Positions 39,903 through 47,974 of a stretch of 64,000 bases of DNA are shown in pieces. How positions within the stretch are numbered: position 1 is the first letter of the stretch; each line of letters opens with the position of its first letter. The position numbers and the translations under genes are program-made. The stretch comes from Paenarthrobacter sp. GOM3 (lineage in GTDB: Bacteria; Actinomycetota; Actinomycetes; Actinomycetales; Micrococcaceae): contig NZ_CP136562.1 of assembly GCF_018215265.2 (NCBI RefSeq), positions 3,162,001-3,226,000 of the forward strand, in the 5' to 3' direction. The notes under the pieces are model-generated. The model saw only the letters and a list, made by a program, of their open reading frames with translations. It had not been told where the DNA came from and made no database searches.

Positions 39903-41374
39903 TGCTTCGATTCTCCGTTCCGAACATCATTGGTCCGTTGTTCCCCGGCATCCACGGTTGCTGAAGGGAGCGCCAAGCGGACTTCCGTTCCCTCCTTGCT
40001 GCTGGTGATCACCGCAGTACCGCCATGCCGCTTCATGCGTCCGATGATCGATTCCTTGACGCCCAGCCTGTCTTCCGGGACAGCATCGGGGTCGAAGCCT
40101 GGGCCGCGATCCTTAATGAAGATCTCCGTACTGCCCGCCGTACTTTCCATGTACACCGATACCGTTCCGCCACCATGCCTTGCAGCGTTGAGCATGGCTT
40201 CCCTGGCAGCCTGCACCAGGGCCTCGTGCCGGTCCGTCATCTCGGTATCGCCCACGGTTACCACTTCGACCGCTTGGCCGTGGGAATCTTCCACCTCGGC
40301 CGCCACGGATTTAATACGGTCAGCGAGGAGGCCGGATTCCTTGGCGGCATCGCTGAAGAGCCAGGCGCGGAGTTCGCGTTCCTGCGCCCTTGCCAGTCGA
40401 ACCACGTCCTGTTCGGAACCGGCCCGGCGTTGGATCAGGGCCAGCGTCTGGAGGACAGAGTCGTGCAGATGCGCGGCGATCTCGGCCCGCTCCGTCTCGC
40501 GTACCCGTCCGGCCCGTTCAGTCTCCAGGTCCTTCCAAAACTTCAGGCCCCACGGCAGGAGCACCAAGGCCACCCCGCCCAAAACAGCCACGGATGCCAG
40601 CAGCGCCAACCAGGTTTGCTCCCACGAACCCGAACCGGACACCATCACCAGGACACCAGCCACCACCAGCGCCAGGCCTGCTGCCAAGCGGACCCAACCG
40701 CCGGCTTGGTCGGCTTTCGTCTTGTCCACCAGGCCGGCCCTGCGGGTCTCGTCCAACTGCATCCAGGCGATTGCCGCACCACCCAGGATGGCCGCAGCCG
40801 GAATGAGCGTCCCCAACGGGACGTCCACGCCGAATTGGCGCGCAATCAGGATGGCCGCTACCAGGAGCAAGGCCGCGCCCAACAGGATCTCCTTGCCGTA
40901 CTGGATCCGGCGGAAGGAGAACCACGATGCCAAGGCGGTGCCGCCCCACCTGTCGTCAGCTGGGGCGGCGCCGAAGCCGGAGGGGGTTCCCGCCGGGCTG
41001 GCCGAACCTCCGGCCGCTGGTCCGGCAGGGGCTGCGGCTCCACCCAAAGAAGGCTTGCCGGGCACGGCTGGCGGCAGTCCGGCGTCGTACGCTGCAGTGG
41101 GGCCGACGGCGGGTCCCGGCAGGCTTACCGCCGGAGCAATAGGCGACGCCGGTCGGCGGGCGTTGCGCTTGGCGCTCTCATCCGCGGTGGGAACCATGGT
41201 CCACAGCCACGCGTAGAAAGCCACGCCCGCCCCACCCGCGAAGCAAGCCAAAATCATGCCGAGCCGCACATATTTGACAGGCCAGCCCAGGTGGTCGGCC
41301 AGGCCACTGCAAACGCCCGCGATCATGCGGTCGCTGCTGCGGACCAGCGCGGGGCGTTGTACAGCGGTTGTCAT
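39899..41374 (-). CDS. Sensor histidine kinase with N-terminal PspC domain
   Basis: The 491-residue protein starts with a PspC domain (residues about 6-60: SDRMIAGVCSGLADHLGWPV, then a membrane helix). A long Gly/Ala/Pro linker and several membrane segments follow. Next come a HisKA_3-type dimerisation helix with the phospho-acceptor His304 (HLHDSVLQTLALIQRRA) and a GHKL ATPase domain (EAMLNAARHGG, then KDRGPGFDPDAV). I start at the ATG at 41372-41374; a TTG four codons upstream is an alternative. It overlaps its regulator by four bases and is divergent from a gene with its own PspC domain, so the kinase may sense PspC-PspC contacts or envelope stress. Confidence 0.9.
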   Translation of the reverse strand: MTTAVQRPALVRSSDRMIAGVCSGLADHLGWPVKYVRLGMILACFAGGAGVAFYAWLWTMVPTADESAKRNARRPASPIAPAVSLPGPAVGPTAAYDAGLPPAVPGKPSLGGAAAPAGPAAGGSASPAGTPSGFGAAPADDRWGGTALASWFSFRRIQYGKEILLGAALLLVAAILIARQFGVDVPLGTLIPAAAILGGAAIAWMQLDETRRAGLVDKTKADQAGGWVRLAAGLALVVAGVLVMVSGSGSWEQTWLALLASVAVLGGVALVLLPWGLKFWKDLETERAGRVRETERAEIAAHLHDSVLQTLALIQRRAGSEQDVVRLARAQERELRAWLFSDAAKESGLLADRIKSVAAEVEDSHGQAVEVVTVGDTEMTDRHEALVQAAREAMLNAARHGGGTVSVYMESTAGSTEIFIKDRGPGFDPDAVPEDRLGVKESIIGRMKRHGGTAVITSSKEGTEVRLALPSATVDAGEQRTNDVRNGESKQ

Positions 41375-41427
41375 GTACCAATCCAAACACGGATCAGGGT
41401 GCCCCGGACCGGGAACCAGCGTTGTTC

Positions 41428-41461
41428 GGGGGTCTCTAAGGGATCATTCAGGGTATCCCCC
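41428..41461. promoter_or_regulatory. Inverted repeat in the divergent kinase/PspC promoter region
   Basis: GGGGGT (41428-41433) and ATCCCCC (41455-41461) flank an AT-richer centre with AAGGGATCATTC. It lies in the 125-base gap between the divergent kinase and PspC genes. It could be the binding site of the LuxR-type regulator. No clear -10 or -35 was recognised next to it. Confidence 0.35.
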
Positions 41462-41499
41462 AGTAGAGGTCACGGCCCGCGGGACGGCAGGATCGAAGT

Positions 41500-42984
41500 A
41501 TGAACGCGAACAGCATGAACCCAGAGGAACCCGGAACGCCTGGCACTGCCGGCCCATCCGGCTCCAGTGCCTACACCGGTGCTCCTGCGGGCTCTGGTCC
41601 TGAGGGCGGCAAGGACGCTCCGATCAGTGGGGACCCTGCCCCTGCCCAGCAGAACTTCTTCGACTGGATCCGCAGCCAGGGTGTCCGCCGTGGACCGGAC
41701 CGGTGGATCGGCGGCGTCGCGAGTGGCGTAGCCCACCGGTTAGGTATCGACCCCCTGATCGTTCGGGGCATCTTCATCGTCCTGGCACTCTTTGCCGGCG
41801 TGGGCGTGCTCCTCTACGGTGTCGCCTGGGCACTCCTGCCCGAGCCTGACGGCCGGATCCACGTACAGGAAGCTGCTGCGGGCCGCTGGTCCGGAGGCAT
41901 GACCGGCGCACTGATCACTACCATCATTGGCCTGCCGGGACTTGGCCGCGGTTTCTGGGGCTGGGGATGGGATGGATTGCCCGGCCTGTTCTGGACCCTG
42001 TTCTGGATGGGTGGCGTCTTCTACCTCATCTACTTCCTGGTCCAACGCAACAAGGCTTCGAAGGGAACCCCGCCCGTGGGACAGCAAAACTACGCCACCG
42101 CTCCGGGCAGTTCGCCGGCCTATGGAACGCCAACCGCCTACGGCGCCACCACGGCGACGGGCACCAACACCGGCCTTCCTGTTTATGGCGCAGCCCCAGC
42201 CGGGACCAAGCACCACGGCCGCCCCAATCCGTCCGGCAGCTACAGTTCAGGCCCGGTTCCTCCATCGGGTCCGTTCGGACCTTCCGATCCGCGTCCTCCC
42301 TACGGACCCACGCCTCCACAGGGCTGGCAGCCAAAACCGGCTGCCCCGAAGCGCAAAGGACCCGGGCCCGCGATTGTCGCAGTCTCTGCCGGTGCCGCGC
42401 TGCTGGCCGGCGGAACGTTGAAGGCGCTCGACGCCGGCAACGTCATTGAGCTGGGCAACTCCGCTAACGCCGTGGTGTGGGCTACCGGGGCTGCGGTCCT
42501 TGGCCTCGGCATTCTGGTGGCAGGTCTCCGTGGACGAACGTCCGGATTCCTCGGATTCCTCGCGGTCGTGGCGCTTATCATCGGCGGAATCTTCAATCTG
42601 GCTCCCAGGAACGGGGACCGTTTCAGCTTCCACGACGTGAACTGGGCACCCACCAGCCTGGAGCAGGCGCGCCTGGGCATCAATGTCACGGGAGCCCAAG
42701 GCCGGTTGGATTTGAGTGACATGACGCTGCAGGCGCCCTTGATCTCCCAAGTCGTAGTCCCAGTGGACGCCACCGCCAGCAACGTCACCGTCATCATCCC
42801 GGACAACGTGCCCGTGGAAGTCAAGGCGGACATGACCTTCGGCAACCTCAACGAACGTGGCTCGGACCGCGGTGGCCGCCTCCAGGACGACACCACCCTC
42901 TACAACACGGAAAAGCCCGGCGCCAACCTCGTGGTGGAAATCGACGGCACGTTCAGCAACGTGACCATCCAGGAAGGAAACTGA
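41500..42984 (+). CDS. PspC-domain membrane protein with toastrack-like C-terminus
   Basis: The 494-residue protein starts with a Pro/Gly/Ser-rich stretch. A PspC domain follows at residues about 55-115 (RGPDRWIGGVASGVAHRLGI, then DPLIVRGIFIVLALFAG), then further membrane segments around a long Pro/Gly/Thr-rich linker. Three or more hydrophobic helices come next (residues about 285-370). The C-terminal 100 or so residues alternate short beta-strand-like stretches (ASNVTVIIPDNVPVEVKADM, then GTFSNVTIQ). That pattern resembles the toastrack domain of LiaF and PspC-partner proteins. It is divergent from the kinase and first in a three-gene run. Confidence 0.82.
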   Translation: MNANSMNPEEPGTPGTAGPSGSSAYTGAPAGSGPEGGKDAPISGDPAPAQQNFFDWIRSQGVRRGPDRWIGGVASGVAHRLGIDPLIVRGIFIVLALFAGVGVLLYGVAWALLPEPDGRIHVQEAAAGRWSGGMTGALITTIIGLPGLGRGFWGWGWDGLPGLFWTLFWMGGVFYLIYFLVQRNKASKGTPPVGQQNYATAPGSSPAYGTPTAYGATTATGTNTGLPVYGAAPAGTKHHGRPNPSGSYSSGPVPPSGPFGPSDPRPPYGPTPPQGWQPKPAAPKRKGPGPAIVAVSAGAALLAGGTLKALDAGNVIELGNSANAVVWATGAAVLGLGILVAGLRGRTSGFLGFLAVVALIIGGIFNLAPRNGDRFSFHDVNWAPTSLEQARLGINVTGAQGRLDLSDMTLQAPLISQVVVPVDATASNVTVIIPDNVPVEVKADMTFGNLNERGSDRGGRLQDDTTLYNTEKPGANLVVEIDGTFSNVTIQEGN

Positions 42985-42985
42985 C

Positions 42986-43390
42986 ATGAGCACCAACGAG
43001 CCAGGCGAGGCACGCGACGCCCAACCGACGGAGGCCCTGCCCAAGGAAACCCGTCCGACGGAGGCCCTGCCCAAGGAAACCCGTCCGACGGAGGCCCTGC
43101 CCAAGCCGCAACTCCAGCAGATTCCCTTGACGCCGCCGTTGGAGCCCACTTTCCGGGTAGAGCCAAGGGACGACGACGAACCCCGCCAAGCCAGGGTCGG
43201 AACCATTGTGTGGGGTTTGATCGTCATTGCCTTAGCCGCCTTGATCGTTATTTCCACGCTCGGCTGGGTGGCACTGGACGGCACATACGTGCTGATCGGC
43301 CTCATGATCGGAGCTGGCGCGGCACTGGTGGTCGGCGGCCTCCTTTCGGCCCGCAAGGGTTCGGGGAAACCAAAGAGTTCGGCACGGTGA
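42986..43390 (+). CDS. Small two-helix membrane protein with repeated decapeptide
   Basis: The 134-residue product has no recognised family. Its N-terminal 40 residues contain RPTEALPKET (or close) three times; these are encoded by 30-bp direct repeats. After a charged stretch come two hydrophobic helices (VGTIVWGLIVIALAALIVIS and YVLIGLMIGAGAALVVGGLL). The ATG follows the PspC gene stop by one base and has an AGGAAGG site, so the two are co-translated or coupled. It probably acts with the neighbouring PspC proteins in the membrane. Confidence 0.72.
   Translation: MSTNEPGEARDAQPTEALPKETRPTEALPKETRPTEALPKPQLQQIPLTPPLEPTFRVEPRDDDEPRQARVGTIVWGLIVIALAALIVISTLGWVALDGTYVLIGLMIGAGAALVVGGLLSARKGSGKPKSSAR
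43021..43105 (+). repeat. 30-bp coding direct repeats
   Basis: Units at 43021-43050, 43051-43080 and 43081-43105 (the last truncated) are almost identical, each encoding PTEALPKET-like residues. The unit length is a multiple of three, so copy-number changes would keep the frame. Confidence 0.9.
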
Positions 43391-43438
43391 CGTGGCCGTG
43401 CACGTGACAAAGCAACCACAACAGGGAAGTGTGTAGCC

Positions 43439-43687
43439 ATGGACAAGTTCTTCAGCATCGTCAGGGGCTTCGGCCTGAAGCGTGGGCCACAACGTTGGCT
43501 GGGCGGCGTCTGCGGAGGGATCGCAGCCAAGCTCAACGTGGACGTAGCGTACGTCCGGGTCGCCTTCCTGCTCTTCTGCCTGCTCCCCGGGCCGGCCTTC
43601 GTGGTCTACATTCTGGCCTGGCTCATCCTGCCGGACCAGCACAGCAAGATCGCCCTCGAATCCTTCATCAGCCAACGTTCCCGGTAG
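43439..43687 (+). CDS. Minimal PspC-domain protein
   Basis: The 82-residue protein is little more than one PspC domain: RGPQRWLGGVCGGIAAKLNV, then DVAYVRVAFLLFCLLPGPAF and a hydrophobic helix ending AWLILPDQ. PspC proteins are membrane partners in phage-shock and envelope-stress responses. The gene is third in the run after the toastrack-like protein and the two-helix protein, with a 48-base gap. A strong terminator follows, so the module ends here. Confidence 0.88.
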   Translation: MDKFFSIVRGFGLKRGPQRWLGGVCGGIAAKLNVDVAYVRVAFLLFCLLPGPAFVVYILAWLILPDQHSKIALESFISQRSR

Positions 43688-43704
43688 TCGCCGGTTACGT
43701 CGCG

Positions 43705-43745
43705 AAGCGCCCTGCCGGTCGGCGGGGCGCTTTTGCTTATTTTCA
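43705..43745 (+). terminator. Terminator after the PspC cluster
   Basis: Twelve-base arms (43705-43716 and 43721-43732, one G-T pair) close a GGTC loop and are followed by TTTTGCTTATTTT. It lies 17 bases after the PspC stop and before the pfkA promoter. Confidence 0.88.
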
Positions 43746-43771
43746 GCCACGTTTCCAATACCGCACGGCCA

Positions 43772-43819
43772 GGTTAAAAAGTAACCGTTTGTGTCCCACC
43801 CCACATGCCCGTCTACAAT
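43772..43819 (+). promoter_or_regulatory. Candidate pfkA promoter with palindromic element
   Basis: TTGTGT (43789-43794) and TACAAT (43814-43819, five of six consensus positions) are spaced by 19 bases. Directly upstream lies the palindrome GGTTAAAAAGTAACC (43772-43786). The palindrome could be an operator overlapping the upstream promoter edge. The binding factor is unknown. Confidence 0.45.
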
Positions 43820-43876
43820 CATGGGGAGCTCAGCGTGGCGCTCTGACGTATTCCTCCAAGCCATGAGTGAGCAAAC

Positions 43877-44902
43877 ATGAAAATTGGCATTCTTACCAGC
43901 GGTGGCGACTGCCCCGGCCTCAACGCAGTGATCCGTGGAGCAGTCCTCAAAGGCATCGCCATCCACGGCCAGGAGTTTGTGGGCTTCCGTGACGGCTGGC
44001 GCGGAGTCGTTGAAGGTGATGTCATCGACATCCCCCGCACCATGGTCCGCGGTATCGCCAAGCAGGGCGGAACCATCCTGGGCACCTCCCGGACCAATCC
44101 TTTCGAAAACGGCGGCGGCCCGGACGTCATCAAGGCGCACATGGAGCGCCTTGGCATTGACGCCATCATCGCGATCGGCGGCGAGGGAACCCTGGCTGCT
44201 GCCAAGCGGCTCACGGATGCCGGACTGAAAATTGTTGGGGTCCCCAAGACAGTGGACAACGACCTCGATGCCACTGACTACACCTTCGGTTTCGACACCG
44301 CCGTCCAGATTGCCACTGAGGCCATCGACCGGCTGCGCACCACCGGTGAATCCCATCACCGCTGCATGATCGCCGAGGTCATGGGCCGCCACGTCGGCTG
44401 GATCGCTTTGCATGCCGGCATGGCGGCCGGCGCGCACGCCATCTTGATCCCGGAGCAGAAGGCAAGCATCGAAGAGATCACCGAATGGGTCCAGGAGGCC
44501 CACGACCGCGGCCGTGCGCCGCTGGTGGTTGTGGCCGAAGGCTTCGTGCCGGACCACATGGAATCCCCACACTCCGAGCGCGGCCTGGACACGTTTGGCC
44601 GTCCGCGGCTTGGCGGCATCGCCGATCAGCTGGCACCCGAGATTGAGGCCCGCACCGGCATCGAGACCCGCGCCACCATCCTGGGCCACATCCAGCGCGG
44701 CGGCGTCCCCACCGCCTACGACCGCGTCCTGGCGACTCGCCTGGGCATGGCCGCAATCGACTCCGTGGTGGAAGGCCGCTGGGGCACCATGGTGGCCCTT
44801 AAGGGTACGGACATCTCCCACGTAGGTTTCGAGGAAGCCCTGGGCAAGCTTAAGACAGTGCCGCAGCACCGCTACGACGAAGCGTCGGTGCTGTTCGGCT
44901 AG
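43877..44902 (+). CDS. pfkA: 6-phosphofructokinase
   Basis: The enzyme phosphorylates fructose 6-phosphate in glycolysis. The 341-residue product starts MKIGILTSGGDCPGLNAVIR and has IGGEGTLAAAKRL with Gly104 and PKTVDNDLDATDYTFGFDTA with Lys124. Gly104 is usual for ATP-dependent enzymes, while a lysine at 124 is shared by actinobacterial ATP enzymes and by PPi-dependent ones, so ATP use is likely but not proven. MGRHVGWIALHAGMAAGAH and HIQRGGVPTAYDR are also typical. It is a single gene with its own promoter; a GNAT gene follows nine bases later. Confidence 0.95.
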   Translation: MKIGILTSGGDCPGLNAVIRGAVLKGIAIHGQEFVGFRDGWRGVVEGDVIDIPRTMVRGIAKQGGTILGTSRTNPFENGGGPDVIKAHMERLGIDAIIAIGGEGTLAAAKRLTDAGLKIVGVPKTVDNDLDATDYTFGFDTAVQIATEAIDRLRTTGESHHRCMIAEVMGRHVGWIALHAGMAAGAHAILIPEQKASIEEITEWVQEAHDRGRAPLVVVAEGFVPDHMESPHSERGLDTFGRPRLGGIADQLAPEIEARTGIETRATILGHIQRGGVPTAYDRVLATRLGMAAIDSVVEGRWGTMVALKGTDISHVGFEEALGKLKTVPQHRYDEASVLFG

Positions 44903-44911
44903 GCTGAATCC

Positions 44912-45661
44912 ATGACATTAGAGCCCACGTCCGCTGCCATTATCCAGCTGGCGTGGGCTCGCCATTTGGGGCTCGACGACGACGCTTTCGCCACCGCCGC
45001 TGCCCGGCTCGCCTCAGCCGGGGCTGACCCTGGCGATCCTGCCGACAGAATCACCCGCGTGGACGATTCTGCGCGGGCCGTGGTCTTCCTGCGGCTCTTC
45101 GGAGTGTCGGCCCTGGTGGGACCGCAATGGGCGCTGGATGCAGCCGCGGGAGTCCCGGACACGGACCTTGCCCAGCATGTGACGTTGTTGACCCTGACCC
45201 GTTCACACGGCGGACACGGCCTGGGATCCTCTGCTTTGTTCTTCGCCGACGACCTGCCGCTCCAACAGCCCTCGGACGACCTCATGGTCTCCCCCGGCAA
45301 CCCCGAAGCCATCCTCCTCGAAGGGCTGTGTCCTCCGGATGACGTCAACGAGGTTGGGCTCCAGGGGCTTGAACACCGCTTCACCATCATGCATCCGGAG
45401 GAGGAGCAATCCGCGCCTGTGGCCTGTGGAGCCTACTCCGAGTGGGAGGGGATACTGGCCGACATGGGTGTGCTGGTTGCGCCTCCGTGGCGCCGCCGCG
45501 GCCTGGGAACGCTGGCTGCTTCCATCGCCGCCCACGAAGCCCTCGCTGCTGGCCTCACGCTCCAATGGAAGGCCGATGTCAGCAACACCGGAGCACTTGC
45601 GATGGCCCGCCACCTCGGCTTCGCCACGGGCGGGCTCCACGCAAGCGTCCGACTCGGCTGA
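44912..45661 (+). CDS. GNAT family N-acetyltransferase
   Basis: The 249-residue product has a GNAT acetyl-CoA site near the C-terminus (DMGVLVAPPWRRRGLGTLAA, then SNTGALAMARHLGFATGG). The N-terminal half, roughly residues 1-140, is not recognised and may be a degenerate first GNAT half or a substrate-binding part. The ATG at 44912 is nine bases after the pfkA stop, so it may be co-transcribed with pfkA. The substrate is unknown. A long palindrome follows the stop. Confidence 0.78.
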   Translation: MTLEPTSAAIIQLAWARHLGLDDDAFATAAARLASAGADPGDPADRITRVDDSARAVVFLRLFGVSALVGPQWALDAAAGVPDTDLAQHVTLLTLTRSHGGHGLGSSALFFADDLPLQQPSDDLMVSPGNPEAILLEGLCPPDDVNEVGLQGLEHRFTIMHPEEEQSAPVACGAYSEWEGILADMGVLVAPPWRRRGLGTLAASIAAHEALAAGLTLQWKADVSNTGALAMARHLGFATGGLHASVRLG

Positions 45662-45675
45662 CACCCCCGTGTTGT

Positions 45676-45724
45676 TGTACAGCTGACGCCCCTACGAAGC
45701 GCCCTTAAGGACGTCAGCTGTACA
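45676..45724. promoter_or_regulatory. 13-bp inverted repeat between convergent genes
   Basis: TGTACAGCTGACG (45676-45688) and CGTCAGCTGTACA (45712-45724) pair perfectly around a 23-base loop. It lies between the GNAT gene (plus) and the efflux gene (minus). Without a T run it is at best a weak bidirectional terminator, or it is a dispersed palindromic repeat. Confidence 0.6.
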
Positions 45725-45736
45725 TGAACTCCACTA

Positions 45737-47257
45737 CTAGCGCTGGAGTTCGGCGCTTGCTTCCTCAGTTTGCGCCGGAGCCTTGCCACCCCAGCCAGAA
45801 ACTGACTTCGGCTTCCCAAAGAACAGTGCTATGACAGCGCCCAGCAGGATGGCAAAGGCGGGCAGCAGGATGGACTGGCTCATCGCCGTCGAGAATCCCG
45901 CGTGAAGGGCTTCCGGCAGGACACCGCCCATGGACGCTTCACCAACCGGAGCACCGGCCGGAGCTGCCGGCAGCTCCGCGGCCAGGCGGGATTGGATCAA
46001 GGCAGCGATGGCGGCCGAACCCAGTACGGCACCGATCTGGCGCGTGGTGTTGAAGACACCCGAACCAGCGCCCGCCTGCCGCGGTTCCAGGTTGCGTGTG
46101 GTGGCGTTGGACACAGGGCCCCAGATGAAGCCATTGGCAACACCCTGCAAAGCGCTCGGCAAAAGGAACATCCAAATGGGGGTATCAGGTCCCAGCAGGG
46201 AGGCTGTCCAGAACAGTGCACCCGACAAGCACACCAGGCCGAAGGCTGCGAACCAACGCGGATTCGCCCGGTCGATCAGCTTGCCCACGAACGGCGCCAA
46301 GGCGCCTGAGATCACGGCCATGGGGATCATGAGGAGCGCCGACTGTGTAGGAGTCAGGCCGCGAACCGTCTGGTAATAGAAAATGGTGGGCAACGGAAAT
46401 GCCGTCACGGTGAAGCCAACGGCCATGATGGTGGTGTTGCCAAGCGAGAAATTCCGGTCCTTGAACAGGCCCAGCGGAAGCAACGGCTCACCGCCGCGGC
46501 GCTCAAGGAGCCACTGCCAGGTGACAAAGAGGACCAGCACAACCAGGCCTGTGATGATGAGTCCCCACACCGAGATGAAACCGGAAACGGTTCCCCACTT
46601 GTAGGTTTGGCCCTCCTGGATGCCGAAGACCAGCAGGAACATGCCGACGGCGGAAAGCAGCACACCGACGACGTCGAACGTGTGGCTGTGCGTGGTCAGT
46701 TTCGGCACGAACCGGGTTACCAGGATGAACGCGACCAGTCCGATAGGAACGTTGACGAAGAAGATCCACTCCCAACCCAGGCTGTCCACCAGGACACCGC
46801 CGAGGATGGGGCCGACAAGGACTGCCATGCCTGCGGTAGCGCCCCACAGGCCCATGGCAGCACCCCGACGGTCCGGCGGGAAGATACGGGTGATCACGGC
46901 CATGGTCTGGGGTGTCATCATGGCAGCACCCAGGCCCTGGACCGCGCGGGCGGCGATCAGCATGGTGACATCGCCGGAGAGGCCACACCACAGGGAAGCA
47001 AGGGTGAAGACCACCAGGCCAATCAGGTAGAGGTTCTTGGGACCGAAACGGTCACCCAACCTGCCAGTGATCAGCAGGGGCACCGCATAGGCCAGCAAGT
47101 AGGCGCTGGTGACCCAGATGACGGCGTTGATGTCGGTATTGAGGCCCTCCATGATGCGCGGATTCGCGACCGACACGATGGTGGTGTCGATGAGGATCAT
47201 GAAGAACCCTACGACGAGTGACCACAGCGCGGGCCACGGCTTAGCTACGTTTTCCAA
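45737..47257 (-). CDS. DHA2-type MFS multidrug efflux transporter
   Basis: This is a proton-driven exporter of the EmrB/QacA group in the cytoplasmic membrane. The 506 residues contain about 14 hydrophobic segments. The motif A region after helix 2 (GRLGDRFGPKNLYLIGLVVF), the helix 4 motif (AARAVQGLGAAMMTPQ) and the motif C-like GPILGGVLVDSLGWEWIFFV are all visible. The TTG start (47255-47257) has AAAGGA upstream and overlaps the end of the PadR gene by 17 bases, so the pair is translationally linked. Regulation by that PadR protein is very likely; the substrate is unknown. Confidence 0.92.
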   Translation of the reverse strand: MENVAKPWPALWSLVVGFFMILIDTTIVSVANPRIMEGLNTDINAVIWVTSAYLLAYAVPLLITGRLGDRFGPKNLYLIGLVVFTLASLWCGLSGDVTMLIAARAVQGLGAAMMTPQTMAVITRIFPPDRRGAAMGLWGATAGMAVLVGPILGGVLVDSLGWEWIFFVNVPIGLVAFILVTRFVPKLTTHSHTFDVVGVLLSAVGMFLLVFGIQEGQTYKWGTVSGFISVWGLIITGLVVLVLFVTWQWLLERRGGEPLLPLGLFKDRNFSLGNTTIMAVGFTVTAFPLPTIFYYQTVRGLTPTQSALLMIPMAVISGALAPFVGKLIDRANPRWFAAFGLVCLSGALFWTASLLGPDTPIWMFLLPSALQGVANGFIWGPVSNATTRNLEPRQAGAGSGVFNTTRQIGAVLGSAAIAALIQSRLAAELPAAPAGAPVGEASMGGVLPEALHAGFSTAMSQSILLPAFAILLGAVIALFFGKPKSVSGWGGKAPAQTEEASAELQR

Positions 47258-47870
47258 GGGATTCCTTTGGCTTGTTTGAAAGTTCGGCAGGAGTTGGCCG
47301 GGGTTCGTCCCAGGGCAGTTGCCCGCTGCTCAACTCCTCGAGGAGGCCGCGGATCCACGCGATCTCCGTTCGGCGCATGGCCTGTTGGTAGGTGATATCA
47401 ATCCAGTACTTACGATCCAGTCCTTTGCCAGTCACGACGCCCTCGGCATGCACCAGGAAGTCGAGGTCGGCATGGAGCGCCACCAAGCGCTGCTCAAGCA
47501 ATTCGGTCACCACCTGCGCCGGCAGGTGGTGGGCTTCAGCGATGGCGTGGGGAAAGAGCGGATATTCATTGACGGGAGTGGACAGCATGGCCTGCAGCCG
47601 GGAGTCCAGGGCTTGGTGGCCTGCGTCGGTAATGCGATACGTCGTCCGCTCGGGGCGGTTACCTTCCCGCTCGGTTCCGGTTGCCTCCACGAGTCCGTTT
47701 TCTTCGAGACGTCCTACCGAGTGGTAGAGCGTACCCGGACGGACCTTAACCAACCTGTCTTCATGGCGGGCCATGAGCAGTTGGTACATCTCGTACGGAT
47801 GCATGGGCCCTTCCGCCAGAAGTGCCAGCGACGCCACACCAAGCGGTGTCAGTTCTGCAGCTTTGGGCAT
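47241..47870 (-). CDS. PadR family transcriptional repressor
   Basis: The 209-residue product has an N-terminal PadR winged helix (TPLGVASLALLAEGPMHPYE, then KVRPGTLYHSVGRLEENGLV with wing EREGNRPERTTYRITDAG). The C-terminal half is helical and carries the dimerisation region of the longer PadR subfamily. PadR proteins usually repress adjacent efflux genes and are released by drug-like ligands. The efflux gene follows in the same transcript, and an 18-bp perfect palindrome lies just upstream, inside the candidate promoter. This matches negative autoregulation. Confidence 0.92.
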   Translation of the reverse strand: MPKAAELTPLGVASLALLAEGPMHPYEMYQLLMARHEDRLVKVRPGTLYHSVGRLEENGLVEATGTEREGNRPERTTYRITDAGHQALDSRLQAMLSTPVNEYPLFPHAIAEAHHLPAQVVTELLEQRLVALHADLDFLVHAEGVVTGKGLDRKYWIDITYQQAMRRTEIAWIRGLLEELSSGQLPWDEPRPTPAELSNKPKESLGKRS

Positions 47871-47901
47871 ACGGCGCCCTCCCTCGTATATTCCACAACA
47901 A

Positions 47902-47919
47902 CTATTCCACGTGGAATAG
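47902..47919. promoter_or_regulatory. Candidate PadR operator inside the promoter
   Basis: CTATTCCACGTGGAATAG is a perfect 18-bp palindrome centred at 47910/47911. A further half-site TATTCCAC stands at 47889-47896. On the minus strand TTGCGC (47924-47929) and AATAGT (47901-47906), spaced by 17 bases, form a promoter that the palindrome would block when bound. Confidence 0.75.
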
Positions 47920-47974
47920 CCTGGCGCAAGAAAGCCCGGCCGCCATGGCGACCGGGCTGGCTTGGCAATCCGAT

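Noticed and set aside
43232..44869. 545-codon open frame antisense to pfkA and neighbours
   Set aside because: It crosses several real genes on the plus strand and matches no family.
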